Shown here in pieces: positions 42,909-55,545 of a stretch of 64,000 nt of DNA. The position numbers were made by a program, and so were the translations under genes. Source of the stretch: an uncultured Lachnospiraceae bacterium. GTDB taxonomy: Bacteria > Bacillota > Clostridia > Lachnospirales > Anaerotignaceae. The notes beneath the pieces were generated by a model. It ran no database searches. It was not told the origin of the DNA and was given only the letters and a program-made list of their open reading frames with translations. The DNA lies in the NCBI GenBank assembly GCA_944384295.1, contig CALWSU010000001.1:148320-212319 (forward strand), read 5' to 3'. Numbering within the stretch: position 1 is the first letter of the stretch; each line of letters opens with the position of its first letter.

Positions 42909-44285
42909 CTATGATAGTTGCGCTACAACCTGTTCTTTTCTTCTTTGTAAAATCGCACCCATACATTTCCAATATACAAACGCAGACACACTGAAACTTA
43001 CCAAATCGACAAACGGTTCTGCAAAAAACACATTTTCAATCCCCCATAACAAAGGAAATACAATCATCGCACCGAAATATAATGCTTTTCGGAATAAAGA
43101 TAAACTAATTGCATACCGTACCGCTGACAACCCAGTAAACCCATCTACGATCGTATATTGTATTGCCAAAGGTAAAATCATCAATGTCATAATTTTAATG
43201 GCTTTGACAGATAAATCCATATAAAATGGATCATTGGTAAATAATCTCACAAAATATTGTGAAAACAAATGCGCAACCAAAAGCATCACGGCTGTAAAAA
43301 TCAAACACAAAATTCCTGTTTTCTGTTGTCCACTACGTACTCGTTCCAATTGACATGCGCCATAATTAAAGCCCAAAATCGGCTGTGTTGCTCCTGTCAT
43401 ACCACCCATGGGCAAAGTCACCATCAAAAAGAAACTTTGTGCAATCGTATGACATGTGACCAACTGATCGCCATATCCTGGTCCGCCATAATGTTGCAAA
43501 ACCATATTCATAGCAATAATCAAACCACTGTCCAAAGCTACAATGATAAATGGAGAAAATCCAGTTAACAAAATACGAAACATCAAAGTACGTTGGTAGC
43601 CGCCAAAAGTAATCCGTACCGGTGGTCTGCCGCTGAACAAAAACAACAGCACAAATCCACAAGAAACAATCTGTGCAATCACTGTTGCAACTGCTGCACC
43701 TGCCACGCCCATATCCATTGCAAAAATAAAGATTGGGTCTAATATAATATTACATATTGCACCTATCACAACCGACATCATCGCGATTTTAGAATACCCT
43801 TGACAAATGATGAATGTATTCATACCCATAGATAATATCGCAAAGATACTGCCAGCAGCATAAATTGTCATATATGTATTGGCATAAGGGAATGTCATTT
43901 CACTGGCACCGAATAACATCAACAAAGGTTTTTTCCAAATCAAAACAATGGCTGTAATCAAAACCGCCATTCCAATCATCATCAAAAAACAATTGGCTAA
44001 AATTCGTTCTGCTTCTTTATAATTATTTTCCCCCATTTTGATACTCATCAAAGGGGAACCACCAATCCCAATCCAAATCGAAAAAGAGGTAATCAATGTC
44101 ACAATTGGACCACAAATACCAACGCCCGCCAATGCCGTTGCGCCAATTTCTGGGATATTTCCAATAAAAATACGGTCTACGATACTATACAGCACATTGA
44201 TAAACTGTGCAAACATTGCTGGTATTGCCAATCGGACTACCAGCCCCCACATACTGTCTGTACCTAAATTATTTTCTTTGCGCAT
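42909..44285 (-). CDS. MATE-family multidrug efflux transporter
   Basis: A 458-residue polytopic membrane protein with about 12 helices in two homologous halves. Family features include WGLVVRLAIPAMFAQFINVLYSIVDRIFIG at the N-terminus and QPILGFNYGA in the second half. It would export cationic drugs or metabolites in exchange for Na+ or H+. The ATG at 44285 follows GGAGG by seven bases. The DinF/NorM subtype cannot be fixed. Confidence 0.92.
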   Translation of the reverse strand: MRKENNLGTDSMWGLVVRLAIPAMFAQFINVLYSIVDRIFIGNIPEIGATALAGVGICGPIVTLITSFSIWIGIGGSPLMSIKMGENNYKEAERILANCFLMMIGMAVLITAIVLIWKKPLLMLFGASEMTFPYANTYMTIYAAGSIFAILSMGMNTFIICQGYSKIAMMSVVIGAICNIILDPIFIFAMDMGVAGAAVATVIAQIVSCGFVLLFLFSGRPPVRITFGGYQRTLMFRILLTGFSPFIIVALDSGLIIAMNMVLQHYGGPGYGDQLVTCHTIAQSFFLMVTLPMGGMTGATQPILGFNYGACQLERVRSGQQKTGILCLIFTAVMLLVAHLFSQYFVRLFTNDPFYMDLSVKAIKIMTLMILPLAIQYTIVDGFTGLSAVRYAISLSLFRKALYFGAMIVFPLLWGIENVFFAEPFVDLVSFSVSAFVYWKCMGAILQRRKEQVVAQLS

Positions 44286-44525
44286 TGTCCAGCCTCCTCT
44301 CTGCAAAATTCACATTTTGTCCTTTTGTGTATTTATTATTCTACTGGAACATATCATATCTGCGCTTTTGCGTCAACCATATTTTAAATCATTTTTCTTT
44401 CTTGCTGCATCGCAAGAAAATCGCAAGATTTTGCACATAGTATTTTGATGCTGGATTTCATACAATAAAGGCAATGATTGCGTATGCCATCATAGAAAAC
44501 TTCAATCAAAAGGTAGGTGAGAAAA

Positions 44526-44627
44526 ATGGAAACAGATGCCAAACCGAAACGATGTTATCATGGAAATGGAAAATTTCATATTGCACAGCTTCCTTTTTCA
44601 CACCTGCTTTGTGAACGGCTGTTTTGA
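44526..44627 (+). CDS. Possible leader peptide upstream of mgtA
   Basis: A 33-codon ORF (METDAKPKRCYHGNGKFHIA, then a hydrophobic Q-L-P-F-S-H-L-L end) starts six bases after GGTGAG, 142 bases before the mgtA start. Its placement in the 5' leader of a magnesium transporter resembles regulatory leader ORFs of other mgtA genes, but sequence similarity to those is not evident and the Pro content is low. I see no M-box riboswitch in the region. Confidence 0.4.
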   Translation: METDAKPKRCYHGNGKFHIAQLPFSHLLCERLF

Positions 44628-44668
44628 TATGAATGTTTCCCGTTTCCCACAAAAAAGGAGGGAACGAT

Positions 44669-47434
44669 ATGACATGGAAAAAGAAACGTGCTGTCGCACA
44701 ACAAATTGCACAACAAGCTGTATTACGTGACACACAAAATCAAACTATTACATTTGCTGCTACACATACAATCAAAGAAGTACTCGCACATTTTGATACT
44801 GCATTTTGTGGTTTGGAAACACAATCTATTATTTCAAATCGTACCAAATATGGCAGCAATCGCATCACAAAAGAAAAGAAAAAATCATTACCCAAACGTT
44901 TGGCAGAGGCTTTTATTAACCCCTTTACTGCTATATTATTTTGTCTAGCGATTGTGTCAACAACAACAGATATGATTTTCCCCTATTTCTCATTGTTTGG
45001 CAGTACACCAGAAGATTTTGATTTTATCACAGTTGCCATTATACTTACAATGGTTACGATTTCTGGAACACTCCGTTTTATTCAGGAATCTCGTAGCGGT
45101 AATGCAGCAGAAAAACTGTTATCTATGATTACTACAACTTGTACCGTATCTCGAAAAGGCGAAAAACAAAAAGAATTGCCTTTGCATGAAATTGTTGTAG
45201 GTGATATCATACATCTTTCTGCAGGAGATATGATTCCTGCTGATGTACGTATTTTAGAAGCCAAAGACCTTTTTGTGACACAAGCAAGTCTCACTGGAGA
45301 AAGCGAACCCATTGAAAAAAGCGCAGCTACAAGCGAAATCATGGACAGCGCAATTGCATATCCTAACATTGCATGGATGGGGAGTAATGTTGTTTCAGGA
45401 AGTGCAACCGCTGTTGTTGTTTGTGTAGGAGATGCAACCTTATTTGGTTCCATGACGTCTGCGGTAGCACAAGAGGCAGTGGAAACAAACTTCACAAAAG
45501 GTGTCAATGCGGTTTCATGGGTATTGATTCGATTTATGTTGGTAATGGTGCCTTTTGTATTTTTACTCAACGGCATCACAAAAGGCAATTGGTTAGCAGC
45601 GTTTTTATTTGCTATTTCCATAGCGGTAGGCTTAACGCCTGAAATGTTGCCTATGATTGTGACAACCTGTTTGGCAAAAGGTGCAGTATCTATGAGTAAA
45701 AAACAGACGATTGTCAAAAATCTAAATTCCATACAAAATTTTGGTGCAATGGATATACTTTGTACTGATAAAACAGGTACATTGACACAAGATAAAGTAG
45801 TATTGGAATATCATATCAACATCAATGGAGAAGAAGATGCAAGAGTATTGCGTCATGCTTATTTAAACAGCTATTTTCAAACAGGATATAAGAATTTGAT
45901 GGATCTTGCCATTATACAAAAAACAGAAGAACTGGAAGCAGAAAATCCACAATTGACAGACCTTTCCGAACATTATACAAAAGTAGACGAAATCCCTTTT
46001 GATTTTTCTCGTCGTCGTTTGAGTACTGTGGTAGCAGATGCTACTGGCAAAACACAAATGGTAACAAAAGGTGCAGTAGAAGAAATGTTATCTATTTGCA
46101 GTTATGTGGAATGTGATGGGAGTGTACAGCCATTGTGTACTGCCCTACAAAAGCGAATCCTGCGTACTGTGGAAGAATGGAACGAAAAAGGATTTCGTGT
46201 ACTTGCCATTGCACAAAAAAGCAATCCTTCTCCTGTTGGTGCTTTTGGTGTCAAAGATGAATCTGACATGGTTTTAATGGGCTATCTTGCATTTTTAGAT
46301 CCTCCCAAAGAATCTACTGCCAGCGCAATTGAAGCATTACGTAAACATGGTGTAAGTACCAAAATATTGACAGGCGATAACGAAAAAGTCACACGCACAA
46401 TTTGTAAACAAGTCGGTTTACAGGTGCGCAATATGTTACTTGGTTCTGATTTGGAACAGATGACCGATTCTGAATTAGCAGAAGCCAGCAAACATACCGA
46501 TGTATTCGCCAAACTGACTCCAGATCAAAAAATCCGTGTGGTTTCTGTATTACGTGAGCAAGGGCATTGTGTTGGTTTTATGGGTGATGGCATCAATGAT
46601 GCTGGTGCTATGAAAGCCGCAGATATTGGAATTTCTGTAGATACTGCGGTCGATGTTGCAAAAGAATCCGCTGATATTATATTGCTGGAAAAAGATTTGA
46701 TGGTTTTGGAAGAAGGTATTTTGGAAGGACGCAAAACATACGCCAACATGATGAAATATATCAAAATGACTGCTTCCTCTAATTTTGGCAATATGTTTTC
46801 TGTGCTTGCCGCTTCTGCATTGCTTCCTTTTCTTCCCATGATGAGCATACAACTGATTTTGCTGAATCTCATTTATGATTTAAGCTGTACTGCAATTCCA
46901 TGGGATAATGTAGATCAAGAATTTATCTCTGTACCTCGTAAATGGGACGCTTCTTCTATAGGAAAATTTATGCTTTGGCTTGGACCTACCAGTTCTATTT
47001 TTGATTTCTTGACCTATCTATTTCTTTATTTTGTATTCTGTCCGATATTTGTGTCTGACGGTATATTATTTCACGATTTGCAAAATCATTTTACTGGTAT
47101 GCAACTGATGCAATTGCAGGCAACTTATATTGCGATGTTTCAAGCTGGTTGGTTTGTGGAATCTATGTGGAGTCAAACCTTTGTCATTCATATGATTCGC
47201 ACACCCAAACTTCCCTTTTTACAAAGTCGGGCGTCTTTACCAGTATGTGTATTGACATTTACAGGTATTGCAGTTTTAACTTGTATTCCATTTACGCCAA
47301 TTGGTACATTGCTTGGATTTGTACCGCTTCCATTGAGTTTCTTTGTATATATGATACCTTGCATTTTATTGTATATGCTGCTTGCAACCAGTCTAAAAAA
47401 AGCATATGTGCGTCGTTATGGTGAACTGCTTTAA
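44669..47434 (+). CDS. mgtA: Magnesium-translocating P-type ATPase MgtA
   Basis: A 921-residue P3B-type ATPase that imports Mg2+ when it is scarce. The start at 44669 ([12 protein letters not shown]) has a perfect AAGGAGGG; an earlier ATG at 44633 has none. The sequence shows the actuator LTGES, the P-domain DKTGTLT with phosphorylated Asp367, [22 protein letters not shown] and about ten membrane helices. It is followed after 32 bases by a 57-residue membrane protein that may belong to the same operon. Confidence 0.95.
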   Translation: MTWKKKRAVAQQIAQQAVLRDTQNQTITFAATHTIKEVLAHFDTAFCGLETQSIISNRTKYGSNRITKEKKKSLPKRLAEAFINPFTAILFCLAIVSTTTDMIFPYFSLFGSTPEDFDFITVAIILTMVTISGTLRFIQESRSGNAAEKLLSMITTTCTVSRKGEKQKELPLHEIVVGDIIHLSAGDMIPADVRILEAKDLFVTQASLTGESEPIEKSAATSEIMDSAIAYPNIAWMGSNVVSGSATAVVVCVGDATLFGSMTSAVAQEAVETNFTKGVNAVSWVLIRFMLVMVPFVFLLNGITKGNWLAAFLFAISIAVGLTPEMLPMIVTTCLAKGAVSMSKKQTIVKNLNSIQNFGAMDILCTDKTGTLTQDKVVLEYHININGEEDARVLRHAYLNSYFQTGYKNLMDLAIIQKTEELEAENPQLTDLSEHYTKVDEIPFDFSRRRLSTVVADATGKTQMVTKGAVEEMLSICSYVECDGSVQPLCTALQKRILRTVEEWNEKGFRVLAIAQKSNPSPVGAFGVKDESDMVLMGYLAFLDPPKESTASAIEALRKHGVSTKILTGDNEKVTRTICKQVGLQVRNMLLGSDLEQMTDSELAEASKHTDVFAKLTPDQKIRVVSVLREQGHCVGFMGDGINDAGAMKAADIGISVDTAVDVAKESADIILLEKDLMVLEEGILEGRKTYANMMKYIKMTASSNFGNMFSVLAASALLPFLPMMSIQLILLNLIYDLSCTAIPWDNVDQEFISVPRKWDASSIGKFMLWLGPTSSIFDFLTYLFLYFVFCPIFVSDGILFHDLQNHFTGMQLMQLQATYIAMFQAGWFVESMWSQTFVIHMIRTPKLPFLQSRASLPVCVLTFTGIAVLTCIPFTPIGTLLGFVPLPLSFFVYMIPCILLYMLLATSLKKAYVRRYGELL

Positions 47435-47466
47435 AAATTGATATGAGTATAAAAGGAGGTATTCTT

Positions 47467-47640
47467 ATGACATGGGATACAATTTTGATACAACTTTTTG
47501 GTACAACCACATTTTTAGGTATTGATATTGGTTTCTGGTTCGGCTTATGTATCATACTTTTCTTGGTATGCTTGATGGAAGGCATTGCATGGTCCCTTGC
47601 AAACTGCACACAGAAAGAAAAACAAAATATAACCCTCTGA
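47467..47640 (+). CDS. Small single-helix membrane protein downstream of mgtA
   Basis: A 57-residue protein with an exceptionally good AAAGGAGGT ribosome binding site. The sequence is hydrophobic with one long membrane segment (IGFWFGLCIILFLVCLMEGI) and a charged end (TQKEKQNITL). It lies directly after mgtA and before a strong terminator. Small membrane peptides regulate MgtA stability in enterobacteria (MgtR, MgtS); this one is not recognisably homologous, so a related role is only a suggestion. Confidence 0.75.
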   Translation: MTWDTILIQLFGTTTFLGIDIGFWFGLCIILFLVCLMEGIAWSLANCTQKEKQNITL

Positions 47641-47648
47641 AAATATAT

Positions 47649-47690
47649 AAAACCACCCTACTATACTTTATTCATTGTAGGGTGGTTTTT
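47649..47690 (+). terminator. Terminator of the mgtA operon
   Basis: AAAACCACCCTAC and GTAGGGTGGTTTT are exact complements with a 15-base loop and a trailing T-run. It can also serve the convergent polC transcript. Confidence 0.92.
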
Positions 47691-47710
47691 GATTGTATAA
47701 TTGTACTTTA

Positions 47711-50700
47711 TCAAAATAATGTTAATTGATTCGTTTCAGGCATACCTTGCAATATGCCATTTTCTTTTAACAAATCAATCAAAGAGCGTCCCAAAGAAGT
47801 GCGTTCTTTTAATTCTTCAATGGTATGAAATTCTCCAGCAGCTCTGCCATCTACAATACTTTGTGCCGCGTTTGTACCAAGCCCCTGCAAGGAATTGAAT
47901 GGCGGCAATAAACCATCCTCTGTGACAATAAATTTTCGTGCATCTGATTGGTACAGGTCAATGGGCGCAAAGCGGAAACCGCGCGCATAAAATTCTACCA
48001 CCAATTCTAATACAGTCAATTTTGTTTTATCTTTTGCAGTTGCTTCCATACCTTTGGCATGAATTTCTCGAATTGCTGCTTTGGCAACATCTATCCCTTT
48101 ACACATACAGGAATAATCAAAATCATCACAAGCACGTACAGTAAAATATGCTGCATAGTACGCTTTTGGATAATTGATTTTGAAATACGCAATGCGAAAC
48201 GCCATCATCACATAAGCTGCCGCATGGGCTTTCGGGAACATGTATTTGATTTTCTGGCAAGATTCAATATACCAATCTGGTACATTTGCCGCCTTCATAT
48301 CCACAATATCCTCATCTGTCAAGCCTTTACCCTTTCTGACTTTTTCCATAATCTTAAAAGATTTCTTTTTTTCTACCCCTTTGTTGATTAAATAAATCAT
48401 AATACTGTCACGGGTAGAAATGGTTTCTTTTAGGGTAATGGTGCCATTTTCGATTAGCGTCTGCGCATTGCCCAACCATACATCAGTACCATGTGACAAA
48501 CCAGAAATACGCAATAAATCTGCAAATGTTTTTGGTTTGGTATCCAATAACATACCACGTACAAATTTTGTGCCAAATTCTGGTATGCCTAATGTGCCAG
48601 TTTCACAGCCAATTTCCTCTGCCGTAACGCCTAAGGCTTTCGGAGATTCAAACAAAGACATGGTTTCTGGATCACCTAAAGGTACTGTTTGCGGATTGAC
48701 TCCTGTTAAGTCATAAAGCATACGAATCACGGTCGGGTCGTCGTGTCCGAGCAAGTCCAGTTTCAGCAAACGCCCACTGATAGAATGATAGTCAAAATGT
48801 GTCGTTGTGACGCTCGAATTGACATCATTTGCTGGTCGTTGAATGGGGCAAAACTCATAGATATTATGGTCACTTGGTACGACCATCAACCCTCCAGGGT
48901 GTTGTCCTGTAGTACGTTTGATACCAGTACAGCCCTGCATCAAGCGTGTAATTTCTGCATTATGCGCTGTAATTTCACGTTCATCAAAATATTTTTTGAC
49001 AAAACCATATGCGGTTTTATCCGCCAATGTACCAATCGTACCTGCTTTGAATACATGCCCTGTACCAAATAATTCTTCTGTATAGGCATGTGCTGTCTGT
49101 TGATACTCACCAGAAAAGTTTAAGTCAATATCCGGTTCTTTATCCCCTTCAAATCCCAAAAAAGTTTGGAATGGAATATCATGTCCATCTTTATGCATCA
49201 AAGTGCCACATTTCGGACAATTCCTATCTGGCATATCACACCCGCTGGCTTCTTCCATGGCATATGATTTTACCAACTTTGAATCAAAATCAGAGTATTT
49301 ACAATTTGGGCATACATAATGCGGAGGCAATGAATTTACTTCTGTAATACCTGCCATATTTGCTGCAAAAGAAGAACCTACCGAACCACGAGAGCCAACC
49401 AAGTACCCATCTGCAACGGATTTCCAAACCAGCTTTTGGGCAATGATATACAAAACTGCATACCCATTACTAATAATAGAATTGAGTTCTGTTTCCAAAC
49501 GGTCTTGCACCAAAGGCGGCAAGGGGTCGCCATAGATGGAATGGGCTTTTTCCATTGTAATTTTGCGCAATTCTTCATCTGCACCCTCAATTTTGGGCGG
49601 AAAAGTTTCATCTGGAATTGGTTTGATTTTTTCAATTTCATCAGCAATACGATTTGTATTGGTAATGACAACCTCTTTTGCTTTTTCTTCCCCTAAATAA
49701 GCAAATTCTGCCAACATCTCCTCTGTAGTACGCAAAAAGAGTGGTGGCTGACTTTCCACATCTGTAAACCCTTCCGCTGCCATAATAATTTTACGATATA
49801 CCGCATCATCTGGATCAATAAAATGTACATCACAAGTTGCAACAACAGGCTTTTGATATTGTTCTCCTAAGGCTACAATTTTTCGGTTCATATCTTCCAA
49901 ATCTGCCATAGACTGTATACTTTCTACACGTGGAGAATGCACCATAAAAGCATTGTTTGCCAAAGGCTGTATCTCTAAATAGTCATAAAAATTTACCAAT
50001 TCTTCAATACGCTGTGCAGGCTGTTGATCCAATAGTGCACGATACAATTCACCTGCTTCGCACGCACTACCCAAAATCAAACCTTCTCGCATCTGCATCA
50101 ATTTACTTTTTGGAATCCTTGGACGACGGAAAAAATAATCAATATGCGCCATAGAAACCAATTCATACAAATTTCGTAACCCTATTTGATTTTTTACCAA
50201 TATGATCGCATGATGTGCCTTTAATTTTTTATAATTGACTGTTCGGCTGGCTAATACATTGATTTGATCCAATGTAAAAACTTGCTTTTCTGCTAGCATA
50301 TCCAAAAAGTGCAAAAAAACTTGCGCTGTTGCTTCTGCATCATTGACCGCGCGATGATGCCCATGCAAAGAAACACCCAAATGCTCACAAACAATATCTA
50401 ATTTATGTTTGGTTAACTCAGGCAAAAGTGTACGAGATAATTCTACAGTATCTACAACGGTATGATGCAATTCTCCCAAGCCCAAACGAATCGCAGCAAT
50501 ACGGATAAAGCCAGTATCAAAAGGGGCATTATGTGCCACCAATACTGTACCTTCGCAAAACTTCAAAAATTCAGGTAAAATTTCTGCAATCGTGGGTGCA
50601 TCTGCTACCATTTCATCTGTAATGCCAGTCAATTTTGTAATCTCTGCGGAAATAGGACGCTCTGGATTGACAAACGTACTAAAACGGTCTATGATTTGTC

Positions 50701-52042
50701 CATTTTCTACTTTGACTGCGCCAATTTCTGTAATTGCTTCTTTCTCTTTGGAAAGACCTGTTGTTTCAATATCAAATACCACATAGGTATCGTCTAATGT
50801 CTGTCCTTTTGGTAAAAATACAGCATGCCCCAAATCATCAATCAAATATGCCTCAACGCCATATATCACCTTCAAATCTGATTTTGCAGCTGCATTCATA
50901 GCGTCTGGAAATGCTTGTACCACACCATGATCTGTAATGGCAATGGCTTTATGTCCCCATTTCTGCGCACGTTGTATATATTCTTTGACCGATGTCACAC
51001 CGTCCATACTGCTCATTTGTGTATGCAGATGCAATTCTACACGTTTTTCTTCGGCGTTATCCATACGTTGTGGTGGTGCTTGTGCGGCGGCAATATTTTT
51101 TGCCATGATATTGATTTCTTTTGCATATTTATCAAATTGTACTTCCCCTTGCACACGCACATAAGCGCCCTTTTTGATTTGGTCTTTGAGTTGTGCATCA
51201 AATATACTGCGTTTCACAAAAAATTTTACTGTGGTAGAATCCGAACGATCTGTAATATCAAAGGAAACAATATATTTTTCGCCTTTGATTTCTCTGCTTT
51301 CTACATTAAATACTGCGCCTTCTATGATGACAGTTTCTCCTGGGATTTTGGTGTCCACAATTTTCATCGGACTACCATTGATTTCTTTCCCCAACAAAAT
51401 ACCTTTTTCCACAGAAGCACTGACCGCGCCCACTTCAGAATCTACTTTTGTTTGTTCTGCCTGTTTGGTTGCAGATGCGATTTGTTGGAGCAATTCTTCT
51501 GTTTTGGATTGTTGTGCTTGTGCAATCTGTGCACGTTCTTCTTCGCTGCTTTTTCTATTTTTGAATTGTACTGTAATTTGCAGTCCTGTTTCTGCTTCAA
51601 TCAAATCAGATACTGTTTCTTCCAATTTTTTTTGGGAAAGATAATACGCCATATTATGCTTTACAAAAATTTGCATTTTACTGTCTAAATATTCCCATTG
51701 TGCATCTGCAATCACGCCACTACACACTTTACTTGTCTTTGCAATATGGCTGCGTATGGTATCCCATAGCGCAGTAAGAACTGCGCATGGTTCTTGGTCC
51801 TGCAAATGATATTTAGGGAAAATATGCACTTCCCGTACACCTGGCAACTGCTGCATCATTTCTTGACGTAGCTGTTCCCAAGAAGGTGGAGCAATGACTT
51901 CTTCTGCCAAAACTTCCATCACCACTGCACGCTCTTTGCGATGTATGGTTAAGGACAATACTGTCGTATCTCGAAATGCGTCCAATAAAGGAGCGGATAG
52001 GGAAACTTTTTCAAATACCAATGGAAACTGCTTCGCTGTCAT
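47711..52042 (-). CDS. polC: DNA polymerase III alpha subunit, PolC type
   Basis: The replicative polymerase of low-GC Gram-positives, 1443 residues. From the N-terminus: a PolC N-terminal domain, an OB fold (near 225-310), a PHP domain (ELHLHTQMSSMDGV, AITDHGVVQAFPDA), a DnaQ-type 3'-5' exonuclease (VVFDIETTGLS, VAHNAPFDTGFI, HRAVNDAEAT), and the polymerase core with SRGSVGSSFAANMAGI, a zinc-like CPNCKYSDFD...CPKCGTL insertion and DIDLNFSGE. It ends QLTLF, a plausible beta-clamp motif. It lies 30 bases after ispG, a common clostridial order. Confidence 0.97.
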   Translation of the reverse strand: MTAKQFPLVFEKVSLSAPLLDAFRDTTVLSLTIHRKERAVVMEVLAEEVIAPPSWEQLRQEMMQQLPGVREVHIFPKYHLQDQEPCAVLTALWDTIRSHIAKTSKVCSGVIADAQWEYLDSKMQIFVKHNMAYYLSQKKLEETVSDLIEAETGLQITVQFKNRKSSEEERAQIAQAQQSKTEELLQQIASATKQAEQTKVDSEVGAVSASVEKGILLGKEINGSPMKIVDTKIPGETVIIEGAVFNVESREIKGEKYIVSFDITDRSDSTTVKFFVKRSIFDAQLKDQIKKGAYVRVQGEVQFDKYAKEINIMAKNIAAAQAPPQRMDNAEEKRVELHLHTQMSSMDGVTSVKEYIQRAQKWGHKAIAITDHGVVQAFPDAMNAAAKSDLKVIYGVEAYLIDDLGHAVFLPKGQTLDDTYVVFDIETTGLSKEKEAITEIGAVKVENGQIIDRFSTFVNPERPISAEITKLTGITDEMVADAPTIAEILPEFLKFCEGTVLVAHNAPFDTGFIRIAAIRLGLGELHHTVVDTVELSRTLLPELTKHKLDIVCEHLGVSLHGHHRAVNDAEATAQVFLHFLDMLAEKQVFTLDQINVLASRTVNYKKLKAHHAIILVKNQIGLRNLYELVSMAHIDYFFRRPRIPKSKLMQMREGLILGSACEAGELYRALLDQQPAQRIEELVNFYDYLEIQPLANNAFMVHSPRVESIQSMADLEDMNRKIVALGEQYQKPVVATCDVHFIDPDDAVYRKIIMAAEGFTDVESQPPLFLRTTEEMLAEFAYLGEEKAKEVVITNTNRIADEIEKIKPIPDETFPPKIEGADEELRKITMEKAHSIYGDPLPPLVQDRLETELNSIISNGYAVLYIIAQKLVWKSVADGYLVGSRGSVGSSFAANMAGITEVNSLPPHYVCPNCKYSDFDSKLVKSYAMEEASGCDMPDRNCPKCGTLMHKDGHDIPFQTFLGFEGDKEPDIDLNFSGEYQQTAHAYTEELFGTGHVFKAGTIGTLADKTAYGFVKKYFDEREITAHNAEITRLMQGCTGIKRTTGQHPGGLMVVPSDHNIYEFCPIQRPANDVNSSVTTTHFDYHSISGRLLKLDLLGHDDPTVIRMLYDLTGVNPQTVPLGDPETMSLFESPKALGVTAEEIGCETGTLGIPEFGTKFVRGMLLDTKPKTFADLLRISGLSHGTDVWLGNAQTLIENGTITLKETISTRDSIMIYLINKGVEKKKSFKIMEKVRKGKGLTDEDIVDMKAANVPDWYIESCQKIKYMFPKAHAAAYVMMAFRIAYFKINYPKAYYAAYFTVRACDDFDYSCMCKGIDVAKAAIREIHAKGMEATAKDKTKLTVLELVVEFYARGFRFAPIDLYQSDARKFIVTEDGLLPPFNSLQGLGTNAAQSIVDGRAAGEFHTIEELKERTSLGRSLIDLLKENGILQGMPETNQLTLF

Positions 52043-52072
52043 ATCCTTCCTCCTTGTCTATTTATTGTAAAA

Positions 52073-53122
52073 TCATAGTTTTTCAATTTCTTCCATCAAA
52101 GCATCAACCAATTCGGTTTCTGGCACTTTGCGAATCAATTCTCCTTTTTTGAATAAAATCCCAACGCCATTTCCCCCTGCGATACCAATATCTGCCTCTT
52201 TTGCCTCGCCTGGACCATTTACCACACAGCCCATTACAGCTACCTTAATATCTTTTTTGTATGCTGCACAACGTTTTTCCACTTCATTTGCAATCGAAAT
52301 CAAATCAATCTGTGTTCTGCCACAAGTCGGGCAAGAAATCAATTCAATGCCAAATTTGCGCAAACCTAAACTTTTCAAAATCTCTTTTGCTGCTCGCACT
52401 TCTTCCACAGGGTCGCCTGTCAAAGAAACACGAATGGTATCACCAATCCCCATTGCCAAAATAGCACCAATCCCGACTGCTGACTTAATGGTACCGCTAT
52501 ACAATGTACCCGCTTCTGTAATCCCTACATGAATGGGATATGGTATACTTTCCGATAAAATACGATATGCTTCTAAAGAAAATGGTACATCAGAAGCTTT
52601 GATTGATACTACAATATCACGAAAATCATATTTTTCTAAAATACGCACATGTTTTAATGCGCTTTCTACCAAACCTTGTGGTGTTACACCACCATATTTT
52701 TCAATCAATTCTTTTTCCAAAGAGCCGCTATTGACACCTATCCGAATCGGTATCTTTTTTTCTTTTGCTTTTTCTACCACTTGTTGAATGCGACTTTCTT
52801 CGCCTATATTTCCTGGATTGATACGTACTTTATCAATACCCAAATCCATAACACGCAATGCCAAACGGTAATCGAAATGAATATCTGCTACCAATGGAAT
52901 ATGGATTTGTTTACGAATTTCGCCGATTGCATCGGCTGCCTGCATATCTAGTACTGCCACACGCACCAATTCACATCCTGCCGCTTCTAATGCGTGAATC
53001 TGTGCTACCGTTGCAGCGACATCTCTTGTATCTGTATTACACATAGATTGTATGATGATTGGGTGATTTCCACCTATCGTTACATTGCCCACCTGCACGG
53101 TTGTTGTCTGTTTTCTTTGCAT
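52073..53122 (-). CDS. ispG: (E)-4-hydroxy-3-methylbut-2-enyl-diphosphate synthase IspG
   Basis: Iron-sulfur enzyme of the methylerythritol phosphate route to isoprenoids. The 349-residue protein has the [19 protein letters not shown]-terminus, RVNPGNIG-type segment (here [10 protein letters not shown]) and the 4Fe-4S ligands in ISCPTCGRT and [12 protein letters not shown]. The ATG at 53122 follows GGAAG by seven bases. It precedes polC; dxr and rseP, frequent partners, are not in the window. Confidence 0.96.
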   Translation of the reverse strand: MQRKQTTTVQVGNVTIGGNHPIIIQSMCNTDTRDVAATVAQIHALEAAGCELVRVAVLDMQAADAIGEIRKQIHIPLVADIHFDYRLALRVMDLGIDKVRINPGNIGEESRIQQVVEKAKEKKIPIRIGVNSGSLEKELIEKYGGVTPQGLVESALKHVRILEKYDFRDIVVSIKASDVPFSLEAYRILSESIPYPIHVGITEAGTLYSGTIKSAVGIGAILAMGIGDTIRVSLTGDPVEEVRAAKEILKSLGLRKFGIELISCPTCGRTQIDLISIANEVEKRCAAYKKDIKVAVMGCVVNGPGEAKEADIGIAGGNGVGILFKKGELIRKVPETELVDALMEEIEKL

Positions 53123-53205
53123 CTGCGCACTTCCTTTTCCTTGTTTTCTCAAAATCCGTTATTTTAAAGTATAGCACAATCTTTACAAACTGACTATCCA
53201 AAAGC

Positions 53206-53245
53206 AAAAGAGAACGTGCCATATGACTTGTGCATATTCTCTTTT
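53206..53245. terminator. Hairpin upstream of ispG
   Basis: AAAAGAGAA and TTCTCTTTT are exact complements with an interior imperfect stem (GTGC/GCAC-like), between groEL and ispG. It may be part of the ispG-polC leader or a second terminator. Confidence 0.45.
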
Positions 53246-53266
53246 TTCTGTTTGGATAGCGCCAAA

Positions 53267-53299
53267 AAAGGACTGAACACAAATTGTGTCCAGCCCTTT
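53267..53299 (-). terminator. Terminator of groESL
   Basis: AAAGG-CTG-ACACAA and TTGTGT-CAG-CCTTT pair with three mismatches; on the minus strand the stem is followed by TTTTTTGG. It lies 22 bases past the groEL stop. Confidence 0.85.
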
Positions 53300-53320
53300 G
53301 ATAAACCGAATCGAAAAGGA

Positions 53321-54955
<1,635 letters not shown>

Positions 54956-54995
54956 TTACGCCTCCTACATTTTTGTGGATTACTTTTTCAAAATA

Positions 54996-55283
54996 TCAAT
55001 CTTTGACAATTGCTAAAATTTCATTTTGACGAATCACCAAATATTCTTCGCCTTCAAATTTGATTTGTGTTGCGCCATATTTAGGGAAAATAACACGGTC
55101 GCCTTCTTTCAGAACCATTTCCACATTCACATCGCCTACCAAGCCGCCAGGACCTACTGCAACGACGATTGCTTCTTGTGGTTTTTCCTGAGAAGAAGAT
55201 GTCAAAATCAAACCAGATTTTGTGGTTTCTTCTGCTTCTAATTGTTTCAATACAACTTTATCTCCTAATGGTGCCAGTTTCAT
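54996..55283 (-). CDS. groES: Co-chaperonin GroES
   Basis: The 95-residue lid of the GroEL cage. The start at 55283 (MKLAPLGDKVVLKQLEAEE) has GGAGG nine bases upstream. The mobile loop EETTKSGLILTSSSQEKPQE and the GDRVIFPKYGATQIKFEGEEY segment are typical. First gene of the groESL operon. Confidence 0.98.
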   Translation of the reverse strand: MKLAPLGDKVVLKQLEAEETTKSGLILTSSSQEKPQEAIVVAVGPGGLVGDVNVEMVLKEGDRVIFPKYGATQIKFEGEEYLVIRQNEILAIVKD

Positions 55284-55312
55284 ACTATTCTGCCTCCTTG
55301 TTTTTTGTACTG

Positions 55313-55339
55313 TTAGCACTCATTTCAGTCGAGTGCTAA
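55313..55339. promoter_or_regulatory. CIRCE operator (HrcA binding site)
   Basis: TTAGCACTC, a 9-base spacer and GAGTGCTAA: an exact match to the CIRCE consensus, the site where HrcA represses heat-shock genes. It lies between the groESL promoter and groES. Confidence 0.97.
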
Positions 55340-55350
55340 TTTCTGTTATT

Positions 55351-55379
55351 ATATTAGCCATTTTCGATGAAATATTCAA
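55351..55379 (-). promoter_or_regulatory. Promoter of groESL
   Basis: On the minus strand TTGAAT (55374-55379) and TAATAT (55351-55356) are 17 bases apart, directly upstream of CIRCE. Confidence 0.75.
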
Positions 55380-55430
55380 ATGCTATATTGTATCATATTC
55401 CGCTTTATTCAGATATATTATAAAAAAACA

Positions 55431-55482
55431 GGATGAAATCAAAAGAAAACCTCATTTTTACTTTTGATTTCTCCTGTTTTCT
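55431..55482 (-). terminator. Terminator of the flavoprotein gene
   Basis: ACAGGAtGAAATCAAAAG and CTTTTGATTTCtCCTGT form a long stem, followed on the minus strand by TTTTTTTAT. It separates the flavoprotein gene from groESL. Confidence 0.88.
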
Positions 55483-55545
55483 CTAATTTATAGCGATTTC
55501 AAAAATTCACAATATAATTGTATCCCATTTTATACAATACAATTC

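Noticed and set aside
50915..51688. A 257-codon plus-strand frame opposite polC
   Set aside because: Antisense to the N-terminal part of polC, with Phe/Cys-rich composition typical of a shadow frame.
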